DNA of 64,000 nucleotides from Cannabis sativa (GCF_029168945.1 NW_026870043.1:9120501-9184500); one strand, 5' to 3'. Shown: positions 11,040-25,340, counted from the stretch's first letter. Program-made: numbers and translations. The notes: generated by a model from the letters alone, not told the origin.

Positions 11040-13520
11040 TATTTTTACAATATGAAACAAGAAGATTACATAAATAAGATTACTTTGTCTTTCGCTAATC
11101 GAAGCATCGTTGGATTCTTATTTTAAACGAAATTATCCTAATTCCTCTTAGCTTATTCATTTCGAATTAGCTTTAAAAACATATCATTGGATGAATGGTC
11201 TATAAATCATTTCATGTCATTTTATATGACGCATATGATTATAATCCCGAAATTCTATTCCCAATTGATATAAATCCTCAATATTAGAAATCTCCTACTT
11301 GTATGGGCAAATCAGACTTAGAGTTTGTATTAGTAGTGGTGGTCGAAGAAAGAATTACTCATTATATTTGGTTGAATTTAAGTCCTTGACTTTAATTTTA
11401 GAATCCAAAGAGAAATTTTCTTATATTTCTAATTCCAGATACAATACAGTTACACTTTCTCAAGTGTTTAATATCCATCTTTTATTAATGGATTCAAACT
11501 GTATGGAATATGAGTTAGGTATTCTGTGACCAGGATCCACTTGCACTATTCTAAGAACTCTTTGATGTAACTAAACCTATGTCATCAATAGACACTACCA
11601 CATTTTTTTTAATCTATGGCATTTGTATCTTGTTCATGGTGGATTTGACAAGATCAATCTCTGCAAAGAGTTAATATGCCTATATTTACTGAAAGTAGTT
11701 CATCTCATTCGCAGATGGATGTATATTCAGGGGTGGATATGAGTTTTTCGTTGTATTCTTAAAACGATCACTCTAGATTATACCTTATGCAAAGAAATTT
11801 GAAATGTTTGAAAAATTTCTTAAATTTCTAGCAATGGTTAAAACCATTAAGGTAAGTGGTTAAAGATCTTGCGAACTGATAGGGGTGGAGAAATAGTTAG
11901 TTGATATGCAGTTCAAAGATCATTAAATTGATTTTTGAATTATATGCAAACTTACCTCCCCAGAAATTTCGAGTTGCATGTTGATGATTAGTTACTAGTC
12001 GTTGCCTAATTCCTTCTATGGTAATACAATTTTAGAATGACGTAATGGTTGTATACTTAATGTAAATCATTACTAGATTCATGGATGAAGTAATCAAAAT
12101 ATTAAGAAAAGCTAGAACTGTTAACCATGGTTTGTTAGCTATTCTAAGTGATTAGGGGTGGACCATCCCAATGTCAATAGATAAGAAAGTGTTTGTTCAA
12201 ACAAATACTACTTTTCTAAGAAAATGACTAAGTCTGAAAAAGAAGTAGCAAATAAAGGAGATATTTAATTCTTGATTCCAAAAGTGTTCTATCATCTTAT
12301 ATAACATACGATGATCCCACTGCCTCTGTTGTCTTGTCACAACCAAAGAGGTTAATACCATTTAGTTTTCTCCGACATAATTCACGGTGCCTTGTCGTAG
12401 TGGGAGAGTTTCTAGGAACTCACCTTCTTATGACTTGGGAGACACTAGTGATTTAAATCCATTGTGAGTTTAAACAAGTAATGGATTGTCAAGATAAGAA
12501 ACTAAGAAGAAAGCCAATAGAACTATGGTTTAATCCATTCACATGGAATAACCTAAAGTTTTCTATTACAAGGACATAAAAGGAAATTTTAGTTAATAAG
12601 TCTATTCTATAGACTTAACAAAACTTCTAGTTCCTAGTATTATAGGTTTGAGTTTTATCTAAACCTATGGCTTGTGGTATACCTGGTAATTACTTACTCT
12701 AATGCAAGCAACTTACTTTAGTAAGATGCTGAAGCATTTTCTTTCTAATGGCAATCTATAGAAGTTTCACAACTTCTTAGGTATAGATTTTATTTATCTA
12801 AGGAAAAGTCTTAACTATTCCAGAAAAGATAAAGCCATGAAAGAATTTCTTATATCAACAGTGAGAGTTCTTAGATATGCTTTTGTATGCCTTAGACCAG
12901 ACACCTGCTGTTGAGTGGGAGTAATGAGTAGGTATCAGATTAATCCAGGAGAAGAACATTGGAAGACAATCAAGTAAATTTTAAGATTAAGAAGAGGAAC
13001 TATATGTTAGTCTATAAGGGTGTGTTTAAAACTCTTAGACTACACCATATCAGATTTTGAAATTTGCCTTTGTGCTAGTAAATCTTTCTGATAAGATGGT
13101 GATTACTCTGGGGGTGGAATAGTGATTTTGGAGAAGTGTAAAAACCTATCTGAAGTCTCTAGGTCTACCAGAAAGGGACTGAATGTTAAAGCTGCAAGAA
13201 AGGTACTTATTCAGTCTAAGGAAAGTTCTATACATTTTTGGCATCATTCCAAATTGTCTTAAACTACTAGTGTTAATTTCCTGATTAACCAAAAGTAGTT
13301 GCCAAAGATATAGAATCCAGTATCCCAAGAGAGTAGACATATAGAGAGGAATTTCACATTATCAATGATTATGTGATTAAAGGAAGAGTAATGGTGGAGA
13401 AAAGGTTGTGGTTAATTCAACCTTTCAGATCCTATTACGAGGAGTTTACTACTACTACACTTGATTTGCATGTCAAGGTGTTGAGATTATTTGAAACGCA
13501 CTTTTGTTTTATATTAGTGC
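11040..13520 (+). pseudogene. Decayed copia pol (integrase, reverse transcriptase, RNase H) of element A
   Basis: No long open frame remains, but collinear fragments of a copia pol can be read in mixed frames. An integrase-core fragment at about 11868-11905 corresponds to the RSDRGGEY region, and a KVFVQTNTTFL-like fragment lies near 12187. Near 12300-12420 is the linker region between integrase and reverse transcriptase. At about 12870-12960 the piece FVCLRPDTCC-VGVMSRYQ corresponds to the YAMVCTRPDI...VGVVSRF region, and a final HIERNF...VIKGRVMVEK-like piece near 13338-13400 matches the RNase H end. The reverse transcriptase catalytic region is unrecognisable. Stops and frameshifts are everywhere, so this copy cannot make enzymes. 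The same decay is seen in B, C and D. Confidence 0.82.
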
Positions 13521-13531
13521 AAGTGGGAGTT
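13521..13531 (+). other. Polypurine tract of element A
   Basis: AAGTGGGAGTT lies immediately before the 3' LTR start, the position and composition expected for plus-strand priming in copia elements. The same tract is found in B, C, D and E. Confidence 0.88.
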
Positions 13532-15428
13532 TGTTGGGTTTTATGCCCTAAATAAAACTCATTTCAATATAATCAGATTTACTTATTAATATAGATCAGA
13601 AATAACATTTAATGTTGCATGGTTCACATGATTTATTTCATGATTATATATACATAATGTATAAATTCATCTGAAACCCTTTTCACATACTTGATCCTGT
13701 TTATTGTGCCGTCAACACATTGGAAAGTAAACATGACTATGTGAATAAAGTTTCCTAGATTTATTAGACACAGGGTTTTACTGATATGATAATCTACAAC
13801 AAGAGTTTACTTGTATTTGGAGAAATACTATGTTCTTTCCAGAACATTGGTTAAAGTAAAGCTCAGGTTGGATGCATGGAGTATGCATCGGAAGGGACCG
13901 ATATTGAACTTTGACTTAGATTTAATTAAACTTACCGTAAAATCTATTCAAGTCAATATCGCCTAGTTGATCCTAGATCAAATGATCTTAATCCTGATAT
14001 GATTAGGCTCAATCTCGAGAGGCTATTCGTGTTCTTTGATTTGTTAGTTAAGCCTACTTTTAGGTCAGGGTGATACGTAAATTTTGGGAACACGGTAGTG
14101 CAATTGAGTGGGAGCGCTAGCATAAACATGGAATCTATAGCTTCTATCTGGCAAATAGTAAGCAAAGGATGATCTCCTTCGAGCTTGACCAAACGAACAT
14201 AAATGGTGGAGTACTCATTTCACATAAGCTGAAATATCATTTATACGGGGTCAAGTGTTTTAAGGAATAAATACATTGTAGGGTGTAACGGTAATTTAAT
14301 CCCTTTACAGTGTAGATCATTCATATAGAGGATCATTGATCAAATTAGGATTATAACAATGGATAACTAATGATGTGTCTATATGGTGGAACATATAGAG
14401 CATTCTATATACTGAGAGTGCAATTCTGAGTTCTATGCGTGGATTCAACGAAGAATTAATAAGTTAGTGAATTTTAGTGCTAAATTCTTGATCTACTTAT
14501 TGGAAGCTCGGTTATATAGACCCATGGTCCCCCCACTAGTTGAGATAATATTGCTTGTAAGACTCATGTAATTGGTTTTGATTAATCAATTATAATTCTC
14601 AAATTAGACTATGTCTATTTGTGAATTTTTCACTAAGTAAGGGCGAAATTGTAAAGAAAGAGTTTTAGGGGCCTATTTGTTAATTATGATACTTTGTATG
14701 GTTCAATTAATAAAATTGATAAATGACAATATTATTTAATAATTATTTATAGTTATTAAATAGTTAGAATTGGCATTTAAATGGTTGAATTAGAAAATTG
14801 GCATTTTTGAGAAAATCAGATGCAGAAAAGATAAAACTGCAAAATTGCAAAAAGTGAGGCCCAAATCCACTTGTATAGGGCCAGCCACTTTTGTAGGAAA
14901 TTTAAACTGATTTTTTCATTATTTTAATGCGAAATAATTCAAACCTAACCCTAGTGGAATGCTATAAATAGATAGTGAAGGCTTCAGGAAAATTACACTT
15001 AAATTTTCTATTTTTCCTTCAGAGAAAAACCTGAGCCTTCTCTCTCCCTATCTTTGGCTGAACCCACTCTCTCTCTCTTCCTCATTGAGATTTCGAAATC
15101 CTTAGTGATTAGAGTAGTGCCCACACACATCAAGCAATACCTCAATCATAGTGAGGAAGATCGTGAAGAAAGATCATCAGCAAAGGAGTTTCAGCATCAA
15201 GGATTCAGAGAAAGAGATCCAGGTTCAGATATTGATAATGCTCTGCTACAGAAAGGAATCAAGGGCTAGATATCTGAACGGAAGGAGTCATTATATTCCG
15301 CTGCACCCAATGTAAGGTTTCTTTAACTTTATATGTGTTTATTTCATCGTTTTAGAAAGTTCTTATTTAGGATGTTAATAAACATACTTGTGAGTAGATC
15401 TAAGATCCTGGTAAAATAATTTCCAACA
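13532..15428 (+). repeat. 3' LTR of element A (1897 bp)
   Basis: Starts TGTTGGGTTTTATGCCC and ends CCAACA; the last 1197 bases match the partial 5' LTR nearly perfectly. It includes the same TATAAATA box near 14961. A 79-codon frame antisense within it (13953-14192) recurs in other LTRs and is not treated as a gene. Confidence 0.95.
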
Positions 15429-17823
15429 AATATTAGGGTCAATCCCTATCATATCTCCATGACTTGAGGCGAACTCATCCTTGTTTGCCTTTAAGAAACT
15501 TATTAGCTGCTATTTCAACTGTTCGTCCAGGTTCTTCCCGGTGTTAACACACTTTGTGGGAATTCTTGGGTCCAGAACAACATCTTCCAATTCTTGAATT
15601 GGTTTCAATAAGTTTCTTTCATCTTGAATCCAAGGATCAAGATCTTCATCCTTCTTTTCACTTTCTTCTGTCAAAACTACCATTAACTGGTGACTGGCTT
15701 TTCTGTGTTACTGCTCTCTACGATAGCAATCACGGGCCAACATCTGATCACCTCGCACTACTCCCACAACCACTGGTGTTTGAAACTTTAGGGATAAGTG
15801 CTTGATCGAACTAACTGCCCCTAGTCTGATAAATGCTGGATTACCCAGCAATATATTATAAGTTCATGGCAGGTCGATGACCAAAAAGTCTTGCATAATT
15901 GTGGTGGATAAAGGTGCCTCGACGAACGTCAATGCAAGCTCGATTATACCTTGACTGGCGATACTGTCACCAGTGAATCTTTAAAGATTCACCATGCAAG
16001 GCCTCAATTTAGCCTTTTTAAGCCCCATCTTCTTTAGTGATTCCCTACAAAGGATATTCACTGAACTCCTATTATCTATTAGCACCCTCTTTATTCTTTT
16101 ATTGGAAAGTTAGATGGTAATCACCAATGGATCGACGTGAGGGTATCTCACGTTCTTCTCATCTTCCTCTAAAAATATAATCGGAGGCTCTTTAGTTTTT
16201 ACCTTCTTCGATGGTTTTCGAGCAAATACAGACTGGTCGTTCTTCACTTCCTTCACGTACCTCTTTTGGACGTTATTGCTTTCTTCTGCAATATGTGGCC
16301 CTCCTGAGACAACCAGAATATCCTTTCCTTCAACAAGAGGAGGTTGTAATCCCTGGCTGCTTGGGTTGTCGGGCAGATTGGGCTGGTTATGTCAGTTGCG
16401 ATGCCTATTCACATATTTCTTGAAGTGGCCTCGCGCGATGAGACTCTCTATCTCATCTTTCAACTGATGACACTTGTCTGTCGTGTGCCCAATGTCTTTG
16501 TGGTACTTACATATCTGGTCGGATCTCTTTTATGCCTCACGTGCCTCATGGGCTCAAGTTTAATGAAGGCAACCTTGTGCTCATGCGCGAGGTAAATATT
16601 TCCTGAGTTTCATTAAGCTTGGTATAAATGGTATAAACTGGCACGTACTTGTCGTGCTTCTTTTGTTTCTTCTTGTCTTCGGATGATCCCTTAGAATCGT
16701 CCTTCCTCTTTGAGCCAGAGGCCCACGGGTTATCAGTTTTTAGTCGAGGCAGTACTTGTTGAAACAGTGTTGGGTTTGCTTCCTGGGCCAGTTTTTAACA
16801 AGTTCATCTCTTTTCGAGCTTCTTCCTTTCGAACAAATACCTGAGCCCTCTCGTTGAACTTAGTGATGTTCTTCACTAGACGACCCTGTAGGTCATCCCA
16901 CAGTTCGCCTACAGCGGTGGAGAGATCAGTAGTCATCCCCGCCTGAAGGGCGGTAAGCTGGGTACAGTCATCCAAATTTCTTAATCTCACAACAGCCGTG
17001 TTAAAATTGCTTAAGTACACCTTAAGCATCTCGCCAGGCTGTTGCATATCCCTTGCGGTATGGAACTGCTTTTTGAAGTCCTTAGACAGCTGTTCCCAAG
17101 AAGTGAGGAATGATGAGTAAATTTATTGAACCAGCTGCTTGCTGCTCCAACTAGTGAGGTGGGAAACTAAATACAACGTAAATTGTTTGTAACATTGCTA
17201 GCTCACATTATAGTGTTGAAGTTATTCAAATGCAAGACCAAATCGGTGGTCCCATCATAGGACGAGACGTGGGGGATTTTAAACCCCTGAGCAAAGGGAG
17301 TATTCATGATATCTGGATGGTATGGCTCGAGTTCCTCATTTGAGTCATATACAGATTGTTTTCCTAGATCCCCCACTTGATACCTTTTGAACTTATCCTC
17401 AAACTCATCTATTCGCAATTGGATTGGATCCTCTTGCTTTGGAACAAGTTGTTGGCGAAGATCAGGTTTTTTCTTGGTCAAGTGCTCTCGTAGATCCGGT
17501 TGGTTATAATTGCTAGCGGACCTCGTTCAACTCACAGATTGTGTCCTACTCATGGACCTTATTCTGCTCATGTACCTCATCGTCGAGTGACTTGCAGTCT
17601 TACTTGTACCCATACTTTCTCAATCATTGTTGTGATGAGTACTTTCTCCTGATCGCGTTGATCGACTATGACTTCTTGTAGGCCCCGAGGTTACACGCAC
17701 TTCTTCACGCCCCGTTCTTCCCCCGTGGGCATGGTTATTCGGGTGTCCCTAACAAAAATTTGTACGAGCCCCTTCCCTATGGGTTCGGGAAGAACGTTGG
17801 CAGTTCCTCCCTTGTGACCTACG
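15429..17823 (-). pseudogene. Tat-like Ty3/gypsy gag-protease fragment, interrupted by A and B
   Basis: Reading the - strand from 17823 leftwards gives gag. A 92-codon frame (17481-17203) contains IDEFEDKFKR and SYDGTTDLVLHLNNF, matching the PYDGTTDPxDHL motif of Tat-like gag. A 104-codon frame (17047-16733) contains [15 protein letters not shown] and LTALQAGM. Further left, CKYHKDIGHTTDKCHQLK (about 16520-16462) is the zinc-knuckle-like region. A protease-like [12 protein letters not shown] lies at about 16093-16042, where the usual active-site DxGSS has become DNRSS. Stops and frameshifts separate the pieces. The gene continues beyond B at 27706-28487 and, to the left, outside the window beyond A. 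Confidence 0.82.
17819..17823. repeat. Target duplication of element B, left copy
   Basis: CTACG immediately precedes B and is repeated at 27701-27705. Copia integrases typically make 5-bp duplications. Confidence 0.95.
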
Positions 17824-19671
17824 TGTTGGAAATTATTTTACCAAGATCTATTTAGTATCATGCATGTTGGATTAACAACCTAATATGAATTCTAAAACAA
17901 TGAAAATAAACACATATAAAGTTAGAAAACCTTAGAGTGGGTCCAGCGGAATATTATGACTCCTTCCGTTCAGATCTCTAGCCGTTGATTCCTTTCTGTA
18001 GAAGAGCATCACCAAGATCTGAACCTGGATCTTCTTTTCTCCTTCTTTGATGCAGAATTTCCATAGTCTTACATACTATGATGGAGATACCACTTGATGT
18101 GTGTGGGCACTACTCATTCACTCAAAGGTTTCGAAATTTAGAGAGAAGAAAAGAGAGAGAAGCGTGTGAGGCATTTTCTTAGGGAAACAAAGTGATCAAA
18201 GATGTGTGTATGTTTCCTCAAGCCAACACTTTCTATTTATAGAAAACCCTCTAGGTTTAGGTTAGAATTGCATGGCATTAAAATAATAGAAACAACAAAT
18301 GGAATTTCCTATGGATAGGGCCGGCCATACAAAGGGATTGGGCCTCACTTTGCAACTTTCCCATTTTGTTATTTTCCATTCCCATTTTCTCAAAAATGCC
18401 AATTTTCAATTTAACCTTTTAAATGCCAATTCTAATTATTTAATAACTTGGAAATAATTATTAAATAATATTACCATTTAATATATTTATTAATTTAGAC
18501 ATATAAAGTCTCTTAATCAATAAATAAACCTAAAATCAATTTTCTTTACAATTTCGCCCTTGCTTAGTGAAAATTCATAAAGTAGACATAGTCTAACTTT
18601 TAGAATTATAATTGATTAATCAAAATCAATTAACTGAGTCTTACAAGCAGTATGGTCTCAACTAGTATGGGGACCATGGGTCTATATAACCGAGCTTCCA
18701 ATAAGTCGAACCGAATTTACCAAGTAAATTCCCTAACTTATTAATTCCTCATTGAATCCACACTTAGAACTTGGAATTGCACTCGCAGTCATATAGAACG
18801 CTCTATATGTTCCATGATATAGACAAGTCAATAGTTATCCATTGTTATAACCCTAATGTGATCAATGATCCTCTATATAGATGATTTACACTGTAAAGGG
18901 ATTAAATTACCGTAACACCCTACAATGTATTTTATCCTCAAAACACTTAACCCTGCATAAATGATATTTCAGCTAAGTGAAATGAGATCTCCACCATTTA
19001 TTTTCGTTTGGTTAAGCTCGAAGGAAATCATCGTTTACTTTCTATTTGCCAAATAGAAGCTATAGATTCCATATTTATGTTAGCGCTCCCACTCAATTAC
19101 ACTACCGTGTTCCCAAAATGTACATATCACCCTGACCCAAAAGTAGGCTTAACTAACAAATCAAAGAACAGGAGTAACACTCTTGAGATTGAACCTAGCC
19201 ATATCAGGATTAAGATCATTTGATCTAGGATCAACAGGTGATATTGAATTGAATAGATATTACGGTAAGTTTCAATATATCTAATCAAAGTTCAATATCG
19301 GTCCCTTCCGATGTATACTCCATACATCCGATACTGGTAAACTTTGCCAATGTCCTGGAAAGGACAAAACACTTTTTGAAGGTGTAAGAATACCTATCGC
19401 TGATTATACCATGTCAGTCTAAATCCAGTGTTCTGATAAATCAGGGAATAAACTTTTGAACATATAATTAAGATTATATTCCACTGTGCGACAACACTAT
19501 AATCTTAACAAATTCATATGTTCTGGAATTAAAAAGAATTCATACATTGTATACATATAATCATGAAATAAATCATGTGAACCATGCAACATAAAATGTT
19601 ATTTCTGATCTTTATTAATAAGTAAGTGTGATTATATGAAATGAGTTTTATTTAGCGCATAAAACCCAACA
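17824..19671 (-). repeat. 3' LTR of element B (1848 bp)
   Basis: Begins TGTTGGAAATTATT and ends AAACCCAACA on the + strand, the reverse complement of A's LTR ends. Ordinary substitutions separate it from the 25840-27700 copy. Confidence 0.95.
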
Positions 19672-22160
19672 AACTCCCACTTGCACTAATATAAAACAAA
19701 AAGTGCATTTCAAATAATCATTAACACCTTGATATACCAATCAAGTGTAATAGTAGTAAACTCCTCGTAATAGGATCTGACAGGTTGAATTAAACACAAC
19801 CTCTTCTCCACCATTACTCTTCCTTAATCACAAAATCCTTGATAATGTGAAATTCCTCTCTATATGTCTACTCTCTTGGGATACTGGATTCTATACTTTT
19901 GGCAACTACTCTTTGGTTATTCAGGAAGTAACCATAGTAGTTAAGGAAAGTTGGAACAGTGCCACAAATGTATAGAACTTTCCTTAGACTGAATAAGTAT
20001 CTTTCCTGCAACTTTTAACATTCAGTCTCTTTCTGGTAGACTAAGAGATTTCAGATAGGTTTTTACACTTCTCCAAAATCACTACTCCACTCCCAAAGTA
20101 ATCACCATCTCATCAACAGACTTTCTAGCACACAGGCAAGTCTCAAAAACTGATGTGGTGTAGTCTAAGAGTTTCAAAACCACCCTTATTGACTAACATA
20201 TAGTTCCTCTTCTTAATCTTAAAATTTACTTGATTGTCTTCCAATGTTCCTCTCCTGGATTAATCTGATACTTACTCATTACTCCCACTCAACAGCAGGT
20301 GTCTGGTCTAAGGCATACTAAAGCATATCTTAGACCTCTCACTGTTGATTTAAGAAATCTTTCATGGCTTTATCTTTTCTGGAATAGTTGAGACTTTTCC
20401 TTAGATAAATAAAATCTATATCTAAGAAGTTGTGAAGCTTCTATAGATTGCCATTCGAAAGAAAATGCTTCAGCATCTTATGCTTGCATTAGAGTAAGTA
20501 ATTACCAGGTATACCATAAGCCATTGGTTTAGATAAACTCAAACCTATAATACTAGGAACAGGATGTTTTGTTAAATCCATTGAATAGACTTATGAACAA
20601 AAATTTCCTTTCATGTCCTTGTAATAGAAAACTTTAGGTTACTCCATGTGAATGGATCAAAACATAGTTCTATTGGGTTTCTTCTTAGTTTCTTATCTTG
20701 ACAATCCATTACTTGTTTGAACTCACAATGGATCTTAATCACTAGTATCTTCCAAGTCATAAGAAGGTAAAGTTCCTTGAAACTTTCCCACTACGACAAG
20801 GTACCGTGAATTATGTCTAAGAAAACTAAATGGTATTGACCTCTTCAGTTGTGGTTAGACAACAGAGGCAGTGGGATCATCTTGTAACGAATAAGATGAT
20901 AGAACACTTATGGAATCAAGAAAAAATATCTCCTTTATTTGCTACTTTATTTTCAGACTTAGTCATTTTCTTAGAAAAGTAGTATTTGTTTAAACAAACA
21001 CTTTCTTATCTAATGACTATGGGATGGTCCACCCCTAATCACTTAGAATAGCTAACAAACATGCAAACCAAGGTTAGCAGTTCTAGCTTTTCTTAAGATT
21101 TCGATTAGGTCATCCATGAATGTAGTAATGATTTACATTAAGTATACAACCATTGCATCATTCTGAAATTTTATTACCATAGAAGGATTTAGGCAACGAC
21201 TAGTAACTAATCACCAATATGCAACTCGAATTTCTGGGGAGGTAAGTTTGGATATAATTCAAAAATCAAATTAATGATCTTTGAACTGCATATCTACTAA
21301 CTTTTTCTCCACCCCTATCAGTTCGCAAGATCTTTAACCACTTACCATTGCTAGAAATTCATGAAATTTTTCAAACATTTCAAATTTCTTTTGCGTAAGG
21401 TAAAATCTAGAGTGATCGTTTTAAGAATACAACGAAAACTCATATCCACCCCTGAATGTACATCCATCTGCGAATGAGATGAACTTAATTTCAGTGGATA
21501 TAGGCATATTAACTCTTTGCAGAGAATGATCTTGTCAAAACAACTATGAACAAGATACAAATGCCATAGATTTATAAAAAATGTGGTTGTATCTTTTGAT
21601 GACTTAGGTTAGTTACATCAAAGAGTTCTTAGAATAGTGCAAGTGGATTCTGGTCACAGAATACTAAACTCATACAGTTTGAATCCATTGATAGAAAATC
21701 GTTATTAAACACTTGTGAAAGTGTAACTGTATAATTACTAAATCTTTCTTGGACCACCACTACTAATCTAACTCTATGATTTGCCTATACAAGTAGGAGA
21801 TATCTAAGATTGAGGATTTATATCATTTTGGGACAGAATTCCGGGAATATAATCATATGCGTCATCTAATTTCTTAAGAGAAAATAAGACTTTATATGAT
21901 TTATAGACCATTCATCCAATGATATGTCATTAAGCTAATTCGAAATGAATAAGCTAAGAGGAATTAGGATAATTTCATTTTAAATAAGAATCCCACGATG
22001 CTCCGATTAGCGAGAGTCAAAGTAATCTTATTTATACAATCTTCTTGTTTCATATTGTAAAATACTAGTCTAAGGTGTCATCAATTGATGAACAACTAGA
22101 TGTTGCATATACAATATTTATCTTTCGAGATCTAACACTATTATGTTAGTCTAATGGTGA
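19672..22160 (-). pseudogene. Decayed copia pol of element B
   Basis: Collinear with the decayed pol of A, in reverse. Recognisable landmarks are the polypurine tract (19672-19682), the CTRPDI-region remnant near 20280-20340 and the integrase RSDRGGE remnant near 21305-21335. No frame is open for more than about 70 codons. It cannot supply protein. Confidence 0.8.
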
Positions 22161-22384
22161 AAATCTATTAGGGATTTCTCTCATTTGAAAAACAAGCCAA
22201 GTTAGACCAACAATGAAGATTCGAAATTAAACTACAATTTAATAACAGAAAATAACATGGTTCAATACAAATTCATACACAATTCAGAAATTATTAAGCA
22301 TATAGCAAGTAGGAATGACAAGTGAAAATACTAAAACATACAATCCTATATAATTTCCAAGGTTTTCAACAAAATGATATCAGT

Positions 22385-22525
22385 GTCCCGTTTAGGCGAG
22401 AGTCAAAGCTACCATTCATTGAATAGAGTTGTCAGCTCATCTAAAATGATCAACATTCTAGCAACCTTTTATTCGATCAAGATTGGAATTCGCGTTGTCC
22501 CGTTTAGGCGAGAGTCAAGGCTATT
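22385..22525 (-). repeat. Duplicated leader motif, copy in B
   Basis: The reverse complement of TTGACTCTCGCCTA occurs twice, near 22395 and 22508, each adjoining CCCGTTT. A diverged third copy (TTAGCGAGAGTCAAAG) is near 22008. Confidence 0.85.
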
Positions 22526-22739
22526 CTATCTTATGAGCTTCCACCATTGTTTTATATTCTTGCAAGTCTTATACATTCGCCACCATTAGGGTGATCATAA
22601 ACTATATAAAAAACTTACAAGATTACTTATCTTTCGAGATTAAACGTTGCTAACTTGCTAATGAACGTTCCTCTGTTAGGGAGGATTACTCACTAAAACA
22701 ATAGCTATGTAAAACCAACAATGGAGATCGAATATCCTT

Positions 22740-25340
22740 ATAATAATAATAAAGCTCATTATTTAATGAAGGTTGTATTTTCTTCTAATATTTATTGTAA
22801 TCAATTTATTTTAAATATATATTTATTTTAATTAAAATTTCCAATTTATAATAAAATATTCTAAATATAAATTTTAATTTAATATTTATAAATTATACTT
22901 AGATGGATATGAAAATAACGTGAATTATTTCCATCTTAGTAATAATTTCCATAAATATTTAGAATTATTCAATTTAAGTTGTTTCAAAATTAATTTAAAT
23001 TAATTTACAACTTCAAATTTAATTTTCTATAAATATATATTGCATTTTCGAAAATGCTTTAAAATAAAATAAAAATAAATCCTGGAAAATTATCTAATTT
23101 TATGTTGGCCCAAAATTCATTAATAAAATTAATTGTTAACAAAAAATATAACTTTCCTATTTAATTAAATATCTAAGAAAAATTTCAAATATTTAAGTAT
23201 CATGATTAAAAATGAACTTAAATATTAATTTTCTATTTAATTAAATACACTAGAAAAATACTTCAAGCAAAACAGATAATATCTATCTAGACTTTCATAC
23301 ACTAATTAATTCAATTTCTAATTATTATATATTTTAGTTTATTTATTTTAATTAATCATTAAATGAAAAATCATTGATTTAAGTTGGTCCAAAATTAAAT
23401 AAAAAATTTTCAACTTTAATCTATTTTTAAATAAAATTCGAAATTTCTACATTAAAGAAATGTAATTTCGAAATTTGGGAAAATGATTAATAAAATAAAA
23501 TAAAATATATATTGAAAATTATTTAGCTTTAAGTTATTCTGAAATAAGATTCTAAACTTAAGATAATTTTTAACTTTAATCAAATAACATGAAAATAACA
23601 ATATTTAAGTATCATGATGAAAATCAACTTAGATATTAAAATTTTCAATTTAATTAAATGTATTAAATTCAAGAAATAAATAATTGAGTATAGAGGAAAC
23701 TTAATTATTAATTCTAGTTTAATACTAGGAAAATATACTAAACTTAGATTGTACCAAAATTAATTATGAAACAATTAATTTCACAATCAATGATATTTTT
23801 CTATTTAGTATTAGAAATAATAATTAGTACTAGAAATAACTATCTAGAATATATATCATTAACTAAGTGTTTTTCTAAAATTAACTTTAAAATATTACAA
23901 TGAAAAATAAATTTCATATATTTTAAAAGTTAATTATGTTGCTAATTCAATTTTAATTAGGTTAGACTAATATAATACCTAATACAATTATTTAAATAAG
24001 GCAAATGGGCCTTCACAGTTGGGATAGTTCATGTGAGGGGGAGCTGGGTTCAGTATGTCGTACCCACTTCTATTGGCCCCCAACTCTCACACAAGGCCCA
24101 AAAGAGAGGAATTTAACCTTTAAATAAACAATTATTATTCATTATATAAGCCGAAATCTAATTGGACCTAAATAAATTTCCTTATGTCAAAATTTATTTT
24201 AGCAACCTAGTCTATTTACTTAGTAAAAACTTAAATGGGCTTCCTATATGCATCTAAGCCCAAAAGCAAACATATAGGCTCACACAGGTCAAATGATTTG
24301 GATGGGCCCTATCATGTTACTAGGTTTACACAGATGAAAGAAGTACAAAATTTACCTGTTACAAATTATTTATAAGATTTATCGTCAATTGGACTATGAT
24401 TAAAATCGGATCATTGGATTTGTCAACAAGTTAATCATAGCAATTTAGATTAGATAAATAATAGGTTTGTAAAAAAAATTTTGAATAAACAATATAAATA
24501 AACAAATATTGTCCATCTAACAGATGTGAAAATAAGATATTAATATAATTAAATTATTATTCTTAAACTAACCAACTAAAGGAAACTAATTTTAAAATAT
24601 CTAGGTTTATTTGAATCAAATTAAATTAAATATCTAATAAGATCAATGATTTGAAAGGAAAGAATCTTCAATCACTTTCAAATCTTATAAATTAATAAAA
24701 TAAACCAATTTTAAAATAGATTTGGTTAGATAATTCTTATTTTAGGAATAAAATAATAAATGAATAATAATTACCATAATTATATGTCAAAATATCTCAA
24801 ATTAAGCAATATTCAAATCTCTACAAAATATCTATGTTATTTAAATATTTAAGATATGATTTATAAATTTTCAATAAGAAAAAAAATGATATATATAGAA
24901 AAAATATCATTTTAAACTTATAATTTATAAATAATTAAATATTTAACAAAATAACGAATTTTGAATTTGAAAATATTATGGTAAGTATATCTATAAAAAT
25001 ATCTATGTTAATTTCAAAATTATTAATTATTTAATTTGTCATATAAGATAATTTTAATATAATATTTTAAATAAAAAGACAAAGTTATCTTTAAATTTAA
25101 AATATATTAAATATCAAAATATCTAATCTTATAATTAAATAACAAATAAATATTAAAGAAGGTAACAAATTTTTAAATCTGACCATAATAGGAAATATTT
25201 AAAATTGGAAATATTCCAAAAGGAAATATTTAAAATTGGAAAAATTCCAAATTGAAAATATTTAAAATTTGAAATATTTCAATTTAGAAATTTTAAAAAT
25301 AGAAAAATGGATTTTTGGGGAAAAAACCTTAAAAATCGCA
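22740..25340 (-). other. AT-rich leader of element B
   Basis: About 2.6 kb of low-GC sequence without coding potential, collinear with the leaders of A, C, D and E. It contains the three-stem segment at 24006-24100. The GC-rich island and primer-binding site follow to the right. Confidence 0.7.
24006..24100 (-). ncRNA. Conserved three-stem leader segment, copy in B
   Basis: On the - strand the outer GGGCCTT/AAGGCCC, middle TGTGAG/CTCACA and inner TGGGT/ACCCA pairs are all kept, although the sequence between them differs from A. Confidence 0.5.

Larger units (their letters stand above)
1..15428 (+). mobile_element. Element A: Angela/BARE-like Ty1/copia LTR retrotransposon, 5' end outside window, pol decayed
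   Basis: The window opens inside the 5' LTR (1-1199). The same sequence recurs at 14232-15428 as the end of the complete 3' LTR (13532-15428). The LTR starts TGTTGGG and ends CCAACA, and the TGTTGGGTTTTATGCCC start resembles the Angela/BARE lineage. A primer-binding site for initiator tRNA-Met follows the 5' LTR and a purine-rich tract AAGTGGGAGTT precedes the 3' LTR. No intact gag or pol remains. The interior holds a long AT-rich leader, a nested Harbinger transposon (1647-7557) and a decayed pol. The right flank is the Tat-like gypsy protease region, so A inserted into that element. Its target duplication (AATAT at 15429-15433 expected) cannot be checked because the left end is outside the window. 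Confidence 0.93.
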
